From an uncultured Eubacteriales bacterium (GTDB taxonomy: Bacteria > Bacillota_A > Clostridia > Saccharofermentanales > Saccharofermentanaceae), in contig OMQY01000070.1 of the NCBI GenBank assembly GCA_900313405.1, positions 1 to 5,127 on the forward strand: a stretch of DNA of 5,127 nucleotides, in the 5' to 3' direction. A program made the position numbers and the translations under genes. The notes beneath the pieces are model-generated. The model saw only the letters and a list, made by a program, of their open reading frames with translations, did no database searches and was not told the origin of the DNA. Shown here piece by piece: positions 1-5,127 of this stretch; position 1 is the stretch's first letter, and each line of letters begins with the position of its first letter.

Positions 1-480
1 ATAGAAAACATGATCTATCCTCTTGCCCGCCTTCGGGATCTCCGCTTCGCCGGTCACGACTTCACCGTCGGTCATGGCAGCCTCAAGTGTGACCTGTTCC
101 AGAGTCGACGGGAGTATGTTACCGTCGACCCGCATGACCTTGCTCGCCGCCTGAACTGCCCCCATAAAGGAGCCTGTGATATTGATAAGAGCGAGGATTA
201 TCAGGTTGCCGAGATTATGCCCTCCGACATCCTGATCCCCTTCAAAACGGTAATTGATGAGCTCGGAGAAAAGTTTGTTCTGGCTGTCGCCCGCCATTGC
301 AACGAGCACATTACGGATATCGCCGACCGCAGGCACATCGTAGACGTCACGAAGCCGCCCCGTACTTCCGCCGTTATCAGCAACAGTAACGATGGCGGTT
401 ATCTCCGCATCCTTGATGCGCTTCATGCCCGTAAGCATCGCCGACAGGCCCGTGCCTCCTCCAATAACAACAAGCTTCAT
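1..480 (-). CDS. yvcK: YvcK/GlmR family UDP-sugar-binding gluconeogenesis factor (CofD-like), 3' end outside window
   Basis: Reading the minus strand from 480 gives 160 uninterrupted codons that run off the left edge, about half of the usual 310-330 residues. The N-terminus is a Rossmann-like phosphate-binding turn (GGGTG, residues 7-11). It is followed by the family signature DNGGSTGRLR (35-44), GDIRN (53-57) and GHNLGN (87-92), then an ITG..GAVQAASK helix and ILPSTLE (122-128). These identify the CofD/YvcK superfamily. Family knowledge: YvcK (GlmR in Bacillus, CuvA in mycobacteria) is cytoplasmic, binds UDP-GlcNAc, and is needed for growth on gluconeogenic carbon and for normal cell-wall precursor supply. 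The DNGG form, instead of the commoner DDGG, is as I recall it in enterobacterial YbhK. The start at 480 is set by AAGGTG five bases upstream and by the glycine-rich turn starting at residue 7. The gene lies 12 bases after the LRR gene, so the two are probably co-transcribed. The usual rapZ partner is not upstream; whiA could follow beyond the edge. A longer antisense reading frame across this region has no recognisable protein. Confidence 0.93.
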   Translation of the reverse strand, partial: MKLVVIGGGTGLSAMLTGMKRIKDAEITAIVTVADNGGSTGRLRDVYDVPAVGDIRNVLVAMAGDSQNKLFSELINYRFEGDQDVGGHNLGNLIILALINITGSFMGAVQAASKVMRVDGNILPSTLEQVTLEAAMTDGEVVTGEAEIPKAGKRIDHVFY

Positions 481-485
481 TGTGT

Positions 486-491
486 CACCTT
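486..491 (-). promoter_or_regulatory. Ribosome binding site of yvcK
   Basis: The minus strand reads AAGGTG, five bases before the ATG at 480. It sits in the 12-base gap directly after the TGA-TAA double stop of the LRR gene. This fixes the yvcK start and suggests that ribosomes finishing the upstream gene could reinitiate here. Confidence 0.75.
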
Positions 492-492
492 A

Positions 493-1224
493 TCACTTAA
501 GTATCCCGTAATCGGCACAGATTCCTGCCCACTCGGCCGAGCCTGCGAATCCCCGGAAGACGGACTCGCGCGATGCGCCGGCCGCCAGCTGTCCTTTCCA
601 GTCGGCAAACCCTGCCGGATCGGGTTCACGATCCATGAATGTGCGATAGAGTCTTGTAACATACTCGGCATCACTGTAATTTGCATCGATAAACTCGGCC
701 GAGAAGAAGAATCCGTGAGCAGCCTCAGATCCGGTTATCTTCATGTTGGCAATCTGATCCGCCCAATCATTGAGACCGTTCGGATCTGCCTCTCTTCCGA
801 GACATGTTGTGTAAAGTCTTGTAGCGAAGTTGATAACGTCCTGAGAAGGAGCTACTGTGATATTGGGAGCGAATGTCGAACCGGAAGCGATCCCGTAGAT
901 CAGGCAGAGATTTGCCCATTCGGTCGAATTGATAAAGCCGTCGATGACCTGCTTCTTCGACCATCCGGAAGACATCAGATTCAGCCAGTTCGCCTTCTCG
1001 GCATCCGGCTCTCTATTGAAGAACGTCTTGTAAAGAACATCCATGAATTCCGAATCGCTCATGTTCTTATCTATGAACTCGGGACTGAACAGGAAACCTC
1101 TTGCCAGATCAGCTCCGGTATATCCCTGTGTCCTGACCCGGTTAAGCCAATCTGCCTTACCGTAAGGGTCTGAGGGACGGTCCAGAGCGACCGTATAGAG
1201 CCTCTCGATAAAAGCGGCAACACC
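493..1224 (-). repeat. Paralogous DUF4214 segment, copy A (LRR gene)
   Basis: This stretch encodes residues 322-564 of the LRR protein and aligns over its whole length with 2275-3009. By hand count the last 115 residues match at about 90 positions (near 78%), while the first unit matches at about half. The similarity is visible in the DNA and runs past the stop codon (AAGTGATAA in both). It is a diverged direct repeat of coding sequence, not a mobile element. Confidence 0.85.
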
Positions 1225-2187
1225 CGTCTCGGGAGCAGGCGCAGACGTAACCGCCGGCTTTGACGTAGGTGTCGCGGAAGGCTTGGTGGTCGATGTGGGC
1301 TTTGATGTCGGAGTTGCCGTCGGCGTATTCGTTGCAGTCGGCGTCGGAGTGGCTGTTGTGATAACTGTTCCGGGATTGACCAGCAACAACAGGTACTCAT
1401 CTTCGATAGCGTATCGGTCAAACTGTTCCGTATCAGAATCATTCCCGGTGTTAAATGCCTTCTTAAGGAACGGATTATATGCAATGCAGAGCTGAGTGAT
1501 ATTGGTGTAGTGACATTCCAGATACGTTAAGACCGGATTATGGCTCAGGTCAAGAGATGACATATTCTCGTTGCCATAACACAGGAGTTGATCAAGATCG
1601 TTATACTCGCTCAGGTCAAGTCCGGAGAGGTTATTATCATAACAATACAACAAATGGAGATTGGAACAACCTGTGATATTGAGTTGACTTATCTGATTCC
1701 TGCCACACTGCAGATTATAAAGATTAGTGCAGTTGCTCACATCCAGTTCAGTGAGATTATTCACCGAGCAGAAGATACGATCCAATGTATCCGTGTGCGG
1801 AAGCTTAAGTGACTCGAGCTTACAGTTCGTACAGTTTACAAACTCGAGCGCTGTATTCTGGCTCAGGTCGAGCCCGTGTTCGCTGAGATCATTGTCTGAA
1901 CAAACAAAGTTCTTAAGGTTATATAAGAACTCGATGCCGGCAAAATTACTTATGCCCTCTCCCGATGCATCGATATCGGTTATCTTGTCTATCTCCTCAT
2001 AGTTGAGCTTAGAGTCAAAATCGAGATTAAAATACATGTCCAGATAATCCCTGAATGCGGCATCCGGGAAATTGGCTGCCGACAGATCGATCCCGTCTGC
2101 TCTTACATCCTGAACATGCAAGGGCATCATCGGAATAGCCAATATAGCAATAAACAATAAACTTACAGCCTTAACCAGTCTTTTCAT
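493..2187 (-). CDS. Secreted leucine-rich-repeat protein with Thr/Pro linker and two C-terminal DUF4214 units
   Basis: The product has 564 residues. The start at 2187 is chosen because GGAGGT lies five bases upstream and the protein then opens with a classic signal peptide: KR, hydrophobic core 8-23, likely cleavage after VRA at residue 30. A GTG at 2202 would extend the frame by five codons but would place the Shine-Dalgarno inside the gene. Residues 33-94 form the N-terminal cap common in secreted Clostridia LRR proteins (NFPDAAFRDYL), with an EF-hand-like loop at 54-65. Residues 95-245 hold about seven leucine-rich repeats of 21-23 residues, each with one cysteine (96, 119, 140, 161, 182, 203, 225). 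A Thr/Pro/Ala/Ser linker follows at 277-321 (bases 1225-1359), then DUF4214 units at 322-433 and 450-564, each made of two LY..x..R.PD..G..xW half-repeats. There is no LPXTG, SLH or transmembrane anchor. LRRs usually bind protein or glycan ligands; the DUF4214 role is unknown to me. The C-terminal half is paralogous to that of the neighbouring propeller protein. Ligand and location are inferences. Confidence 0.9.
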   Translation of the reverse strand: MKRLVKAVSLLFIAILAIPMMPLHVQDVRADGIDLSAANFPDAAFRDYLDMYFNLDFDSKLNYEEIDKITDIDASGEGISNFAGIEFLYNLKNFVCSDNDLSEHGLDLSQNTALEFVNCTNCKLESLKLPHTDTLDRIFCSVNNLTELDVSNCTNLYNLQCGRNQISQLNITGCSNLHLLYCYDNNLSGLDLSEYNDLDQLLCYGNENMSSLDLSHNPVLTYLECHYTNITQLCIAYNPFLKKAFNTGNDSDTEQFDRYAIEDEYLLLLVNPGTVITTATPTPTATNTPTATPTSKPTSTTKPSATPTSKPAVTSAPAPETGVAAFIERLYTVALDRPSDPYGKADWLNRVRTQGYTGADLARGFLFSPEFIDKNMSDSEFMDVLYKTFFNREPDAEKANWLNLMSSGWSKKQVIDGFINSTEWANLCLIYGIASGSTFAPNITVAPSQDVINFATRLYTTCLGREADPNGLNDWADQIANMKITGSEAAHGFFFSAEFIDANYSDAEYVTRLYRTFMDREPDPAGFADWKGQLAAGASRESVFRGFAGSAEWAGICADYGILK

Positions 2188-2192
2188 ACTCG

Positions 2193-2198
2193 ACCTCC
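2193..2198 (-). promoter_or_regulatory. Ribosome binding site deciding the LRR gene start
   Basis: A perfect GGAGGT on the minus strand lies five bases before the ATG at 2187. It lies inside the frame that would open at GTG 2202, so the longer form is unlikely. Confidence 0.85.
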
Positions 2199-2223
2199 AC
2201 ACTTACAGAGAATATCGCTTACT

Positions 2224-2239
2224 TCCTTTCGAGCAGGAT
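2224..2239 (-). promoter_or_regulatory. Shared 5' leader element, copy 1 (before the LRR gene)
   Basis: The plus strand reads TCCTTTCGAGCAGGAT, matching the element at 5059-5075 except for one T deletion. On the minus strand it begins eight bases after the -10 box, so it would be at about +2 to +3 of the transcript. TCCT and AGGA at its ends can pair as a four-base stem with a seven-base loop. It lies 36 bases before the start codon, so here it does not cover the ribosome binding site used. Confidence 0.5.
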
Positions 2240-2247
2240 TATTAACG

Positions 2248-2253
2248 ATTATA
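2248..2253 (-). promoter_or_regulatory. Predicted -10 promoter box for the LRR gene and yvcK
   Basis: The minus strand reads a perfect TATAAT (preceded by TG with no spacer base), about 60 bases before the start codon in the 87-base gap. No good TTGACA match is seen 16-18 bases upstream, where GATAAA overlaps the end of the propeller gene. The position is supported by the matching layout of -10 box and leader at 5059-5091. It could drive the LRR gene and yvcK separately from the upstream pair. Confidence 0.55.
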
Positions 2254-2274
2254 CACTATCAGAATAAAGGTTTA

Positions 2275-3009
2275 TCACTTCAGTATTCCGTACTCGGCGC
2301 AGATCCCTGCCCACTCAGACGATCCGGCAAAACCCTGGAAAACAGATTCTCTGGTAGCACCTGCAGCCAGCTGACCCGTCCAATCGGCAAAACCCGCAGG
2401 GTCAGGCTCACGTCCCATAAAGGTGTGATAAAGTCTCAATACATATTCATCATTACTGATATTGCTGACCTTGAACTCGTCGCTGAAGAAGAAGCCGTGT
2501 GCCGCAGCTGAACCCGATATGACGAGATTAGCGAGCTGATCAGCCCAGTCATTGAGACCGTCAGGGTCCGGCTCTCTGCAAAGACAGGTAGTATAGAGTC
2601 TTGTAGCAAAGCCTATTACCATCTCGTTAGGCTCAACATGAGTATCAGGAACACCGGCGCCGCCGGAGTCGATCCCGTACTTCCAGCACAAGGTCGCCCA
2701 CTCAGTCGAATTAATGAAGCCGTTGATGATGTCCGTCCGCGGGGCACCGCCCTCGAGCATTGAAACCCAATAAGACAATCCATAGCCATCTGCTTCACGG
2801 TCAAAGAAAGTCCTATACAGTGTGCGCACAAACTCTTCATTCGGAAGGTTCTTGTTATTAAACTCTACTGACGTCAGGAATCCCATCGCGACTGCTCCTC
2901 CGGATTCCTGACCGGAGGTGATGACACTTATCCAGTTAGCCTTACCGTCTGCATCGGACGGACGCCCCAGCGCCACAGAGTAGAGCCTCTCGACGAAGCC
3001 CTTTACACC
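2275..3009 (-). repeat. Paralogous DUF4214 segment, copy B (propeller gene)
   Basis: This stretch encodes residues 450-693 of the propeller protein and is the partner of 493-1224, with nearly equal length (735 against 732 bases). The boundary of similarity falls where the propeller ends here and where the Thr/Pro linker ends in the LRR gene. This marks the DUF4214 pair as a module joined to different N-terminal parts. Confidence 0.85.
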
Positions 3010-4356
3010 TTTCTCGTGCGCCTCGAAATGCCCGTCTTCGATAGAGATGGTGTAGAAATCCGTTTGAACGTCATTCTCAGTCGTGATATATGACCAGTCG
3101 TCCGTTTCCAGGTCGTGACTATAATGTCCGCTCCAACGCGGATCAGATGCAGCCCATACTATCTCACCGTCAACTACGATAGGTTCAGAATCAGACAGTC
3201 TTCCTGCACTGTATGTATACAGTTGACCGAGTTCATTACCGGATCCGTCGTAGAACCGGTATTGCAGTTCATGCTTCCAGTTCTCCCACATAACAGAAAA
3301 CCTGTTGTCGTCGATCTTAACGATATACGGTCCTTCCGCGATCGACTCCGGATCATCCGTCAACCACTTAAAGTCCACCTCTCCGCTGTCCTTATCCATG
3401 ACTGCAAGATAAGCGTTCAGAGGATAACCGTCATATTTAGTCCAGTCCATTCCATAATAAGGCGGAGTAGGATGCGGCCATATTGACTGATCCATACTCG
3501 AACCTGTTACGAGATATGAACTGTCTGATATAGCAAGTCCCGTCAGTTCGGCATGTGTGGTGTTATAACCACATCCGCCGCCGATGCCGAGTATCTCAGT
3601 GTAATCCCACCAGCCTACGTCTATGCCATCGGTTACCTTATTGGGCGACACAAAAAGACCTATCGATCTCGGAAATGCATCTCCATGATCGGCACATACC
3701 GCATACCCGTTATCGATCTCCACCAGCTGGTTGAAAGAATGGCTGACATATCCTCTCTGCCGACCCGCAACAGATGTAATCGAATCTGTTATTGTCATTG
3801 ACTGTCTGTCAACTACGATAGTGACATTGGCCTGATGATTTTGTCCGTCACTTGATTTGTACATTTTATGACAGGTCCTTATTACCAGATAGTCCCCATA
3901 GGCGGCAATATCAGCCGAACCGGCAGCAAACGGTTCCGTTGTATTACAGTCATACAGACCACATGATGATATTCTGTTCCATGACAGATCATACTTGGTC
4001 AGTCTGAAGCATTCAACGTCCGGCGACTCACCAAGATTCTTCTGCCCGCTCAATATGTAATAGTTTCTTCCGTCAGAATAAAAGGTACCGAATAACGGCA
4101 GTTCCTGCGGGATCCTTCTGGTAGAGATCAGATCATATGAGGCATCATAATACTCCACGATGTAGTCATATCCGCCGGACCCGCTGAAGAGCATATAGTT
4201 ACCATTTGATGTGTGCTCCAGATATGTTGAGACAGGCTGCCCGTAATCACCGTTATAAATTGATGTGGATTCAACCCTGATCGTATGGGCTCCGACTGCT
4301 GCAGACATAACAACGATCAAGATAACAGCGATCAATGTAGATATAGATCTTTTCAT
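2275..4356 (-). CDS. Secreted beta-propeller-like protein with two C-terminal DUF4214 units
   Basis: The product has 693 residues. The ATG at 4356 opens a clear signal peptide (KR, hydrophobic core 8-22, cleavage probably after VGA at 23). AGGGGG stands about seven bases upstream; a GTG at 4377 would put that site inside the frame and is rejected. Residues 24-449 show no enzyme domain I can name. They contain seven spaced strands of the form G/D-x-Y-x-V/L (near 50, 95, 152, 215, 278, 349 and 396), as expected for a seven-bladed beta-propeller. Within it are HSFNQ (206-210), DHGDAFPR (223-230) and THAELTGLA (267-275), which look like conserved functional sites. DUF4214 units follow at 450-561 and 578-693; the second is very close to that of the LRR protein. 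There is no Thr/Pro linker and no LPXTG or SLH anchor. The gene starts 38 bases after the lipoprotein gene, so the two are probably one operon. Secretion is well supported; the propeller fold is inferred, and its ligand or activity is unknown. Confidence 0.88.
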   Translation of the reverse strand: MKRSISTLIAVILIVVMSAAVGAHTIRVESTSIYNGDYGQPVSTYLEHTSNGNYMLFSGSGGYDYIVEYYDASYDLISTRRIPQELPLFGTFYSDGRNYYILSGQKNLGESPDVECFRLTKYDLSWNRISSCGLYDCNTTEPFAAGSADIAAYGDYLVIRTCHKMYKSSDGQNHQANVTIVVDRQSMTITDSITSVAGRQRGYVSHSFNQLVEIDNGYAVCADHGDAFPRSIGLFVSPNKVTDGIDVGWWDYTEILGIGGGCGYNTTHAELTGLAISDSSYLVTGSSMDQSIWPHPTPPYYGMDWTKYDGYPLNAYLAVMDKDSGEVDFKWLTDDPESIAEGPYIVKIDDNRFSVMWENWKHELQYRFYDGSGNELGQLYTYSAGRLSDSEPIVVDGEIVWAASDPRWSGHYSHDLETDDWSYITTENDVQTDFYTISIEDGHFEAHEKGVKGFVERLYSVALGRPSDADGKANWISVITSGQESGGAVAMGFLTSVEFNNKNLPNEEFVRTLYRTFFDREADGYGLSYWVSMLEGGAPRTDIINGFINSTEWATLCWKYGIDSGGAGVPDTHVEPNEMVIGFATRLYTTCLCREPDPDGLNDWADQLANLVISGSAAAHGFFFSDEFKVSNISNDEYVLRLYHTFMGREPDPAGFADWTGQLAAGATRESVFQGFAGSSEWAGICAEYGILK

Positions 4357-4363
4357 GTCCCTT

Positions 4364-4370
4364 CCCCCTC
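4364..4370 (-). promoter_or_regulatory. Ribosome binding site deciding the propeller gene start
   Basis: The minus strand reads GAGGGGG, seven bases before the ATG at 4356. It is purine-rich but not a perfect AGGAGG. A second AAGGGA lies too close to the ATG to serve. The site is inside the frame opening at GTG 4377, arguing against that longer form. Confidence 0.6.
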
Positions 4371-4394
4371 TTTTCACCGAATCTCAAGCAGCTC

Positions 4395-5048
4395 TCACAC
4401 TATCTCATCCACCCACATGGCCGGTCTTACGCCGCGCTGCCAGTCGACCCATATGCCATGCTCGTTTATGCTTCCCGGGATCTCCACATAAGCTGCGTTC
4501 ATCCTGTAGCTGCCCGGCGACCTAAGCCACCAGTTGCACTGGCGCGAATCAAGATCTGCGATCTCTTCGTCGCTGTTATCGACATTGTCTGCCAGGAGGC
4601 AGATGCGGTCCTCATCCTCATCATAATAAGTCCTGACTTCATCAAGACTAAGAAGGAAGACCTTATCCTGTGTGTCGTTGCCGCCTTCTATGTTATAGAA
4701 TTCGTTATCGTTGTTTATAACGGTCGTCGTCAGGATATGCTCCTGCTGCTCCCCGTCGAAAGCCTCTTCGATGAAACTGCCGTTCAGCCATCCCCTGAGC
4801 GTACATTCCTCCCATGAGAGAGTAGTCTGCGACTCGTTATACCGCATAATATCTATTGCTCTCGTGCTTACTATGAGCATCTGTCCTTCGTCGTTGATGT
4901 CAAGGATCTCCCACTCGATGTCCTCTCCTTTATATGAACCCATGGATACTACGTCCCCGACCTCGGGATCTGATGAACTCTTGCTGCAGGCACTTAACAG
5001 AGTTACGGCAAGGATAGTCATAAGCAACAAAGATATTATCTTACGCAT
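4395..5048 (-). CDS. Secreted lipoprotein with DUF6273 domain
   Basis: The product has 217 residues. The N-terminus is a lipoprotein signal: MRK, hydrophobic stretch 4-18, and lipobox LSAC with the lipidated cysteine at 21. It should therefore be attached to the outer face of the cytoplasmic membrane. After a short Ser-rich spacer, residues about 31-212 fit DUF6273: IEWEILD (44-50), WEECTLRGWLN (79-89), the DKVFLLS motif (128-134), WWLRSPG (173-179) and the closing GVRPA (206-210). Family knowledge: DUF6273 occurs in many secreted or surface proteins of Clostridia and resembles the fold of formylglycine-generating/C-type-lectin-like domains in its WWLRSPG...VRPA pattern; no function is established that I know of. 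The start at 5048 is supported by AAGGAG nine bases upstream and by the signal peptide. It is the first gene of a probable operon with the propeller gene. An acidic run (DEDED, residues 143-147) could bind cations, but this is speculative. Confidence 0.88.
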   Translation of the reverse strand: MRKIISLLLMTILAVTLLSACSKSSSDPEVGDVVSMGSYKGEDIEWEILDINDEGQMLIVSTRAIDIMRYNESQTTLSWEECTLRGWLNGSFIEEAFDGEQQEHILTTTVINNDNEFYNIEGGNDTQDKVFLLSLDEVRTYYDEDEDRICLLADNVDNSDEEIADLDSRQCNWWLRSPGSYRMNAAYVEIPGSINEHGIWVDWQRGVRPAMWVDEIV

Positions 5049-5057
5049 CTTAAGAAA

Positions 5058-5075
5058 CTCCTTTTCGAGCAGGAT
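5058..5075 (-). promoter_or_regulatory. Shared 5' leader element, copy 2, overlapping the lipoprotein ribosome binding site
   Basis: The plus strand at 5059-5075 reads TCCTTTTCGAGCAGGAT, nearly identical to 2224-2239. On the minus strand its 3' part contains AAGGAG (5058-5063), the Shine-Dalgarno of the lipoprotein gene, nine bases before the ATG. TCCT at 5074-5071 could pair with AGGA at 5062-5059 across an eight-base loop and hide the site. It begins ten bases after the -10 box, near the expected transcript start. Confidence 0.5.
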
Positions 5076-5085
5076 ATATGTTCTA

Positions 5086-5094
5086 ATTATACCA
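5086..5094 (-). promoter_or_regulatory. Predicted extended -10 promoter of the lipoprotein-propeller operon
   Basis: The minus strand reads TGGTATAAT, a perfect extended -10 (TGnTATAAT), 37 bases before the start codon. No TTGACA-like box is present 16-18 bases upstream, which is tolerated for extended -10 promoters. Confidence 0.65.
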
Positions 5095-5112
5095 CCGCGG
5101 GCATGAAGTGGT
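5091..5112. repeat. Short inverted repeat at the promoter (possible operator)
   Basis: ACCAC at 5091-5095 and GTGGT at 5108-5112 are perfect inverted arms separated by 12 bases. They cover the upstream edge of the extended -10 and the spacer. The position suits a repressor or activator site, but five-base arms can arise by chance. Confidence 0.25.
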
Positions 5113-5127
5113 GCGGGATGCTTTTCG

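Noticed and set aside
10..1173. Plus-strand open frame of 387 codons antisense to yvcK and the end of the LRR gene
   Set aside because: It is open only because of the codon make-up of the genes on the other strand. Its product has no signal, domain or motif I recognise, while the minus strand encodes the unmistakable YvcK signatures and DUF4214 repeats.
1225..1359. Repetitive GTCGG/GTTGC-like DNA as a possible tandem repeat or CRISPR-like array
   Set aside because: The pattern is imperfect, has no spacer structure, and simply encodes the Thr/Pro linker. It may vary in length between strains but is not a separate element.
1071..1484. Minus-strand frame coding an Arg/Pro/Leu-rich 137-residue protein
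   Set aside because: It is the shifted reading of the Thr/Pro linker and the DUF4214 start of the LRR gene; the low complexity comes from that linker.
2200..2202. GTG start for the LRR gene five codons upstream
   Set aside because: It would place the GGAGGT Shine-Dalgarno inside the coding region and has no ribosome site of its own; the ATG at 2187 begins a standard signal peptide.
2188..2274. Possible terminator between the propeller gene and the LRR gene
   Set aside because: No GC-rich stem followed by a T run is present on the minus strand. The only hairpin is the weak TCCT/AGGA leader pairing, so read-through into the LRR gene remains possible.
4375..4377. GTG start for the propeller gene seven codons upstream
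   Set aside because: The frame from it runs through the purine-rich ribosome site of the ATG at 4356 and adds only a charged stretch before the signal peptide.
4458..5106. Two overlapping plus-strand frames of 119 and 131 codons antisense to the lipoprotein
   Set aside because: The opposite strand carries a clean lipobox and DUF6273 motifs with a good ribosome site; the plus-strand frames show no family features.

Overview
The window looks like chromosomal DNA from a Gram-positive anaerobe of the class Clostridia, probably a gut or rumen member of the Lachnospiraceae, Oscillospiraceae or Saccharofermentans type. The reasons are strong Shine-Dalgarno sequences, secreted proteins with DUF4214, DUF6273 and cysteine-bearing leucine-rich repeats, a Thr/Pro linker, and a YvcK-family gene. 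The genus cannot be fixed from the sequence. All four genes lie on the minus strand, so the transcription order runs from high to low coordinates.

In transcription order: (1) 5048-4395 encodes a small lipoprotein with a DUF6273 domain, preceded by an extended -10 promoter. (2) 4356-2275 follows after 38 bases and encodes a 693-residue secreted protein: signal peptide, a probable seven-bladed beta-propeller, then two DUF4214 units. (3) An 87-base gap holds a second promoter. (4) 2187-493 encodes a 564-residue secreted protein: signal peptide, N-terminal cap with an EF-hand-like loop, cysteine-ladder leucine-rich repeats, Thr/Pro linker, then two DUF4214 units. (5) Twelve bases later, at 480, begins yvcK (glmR), a cytoplasmic UDP-sugar-binding factor linked to central carbon and cell-envelope metabolism. 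It is cut by the left window edge after 160 codons.

Genes 2 and 4 share a paralogous C-terminal half of about 243 residues but have unrelated N-terminal modules. This is a family built by domain swapping, with DUF4214 as the constant part. Both promoters are followed, within a few bases of the predicted transcript start, by a nearly identical 16-17 base leader (TCCTTTTCGAGCAGGAT on the plus strand), which suggests common control of the two transcription units. In the lipoprotein gene this leader overlaps the ribosome binding site and could fold over it.

The three secreted proteins are probably displayed on or released from the cell surface, with substrate or ligand unknown. The link to yvcK may be simple read-through or may tie envelope metabolism to surface protein expression. 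No RNA gene, mobile element, CRISPR array or convincing terminator was seen, and there is no stretch longer than 300 bases without a gene.
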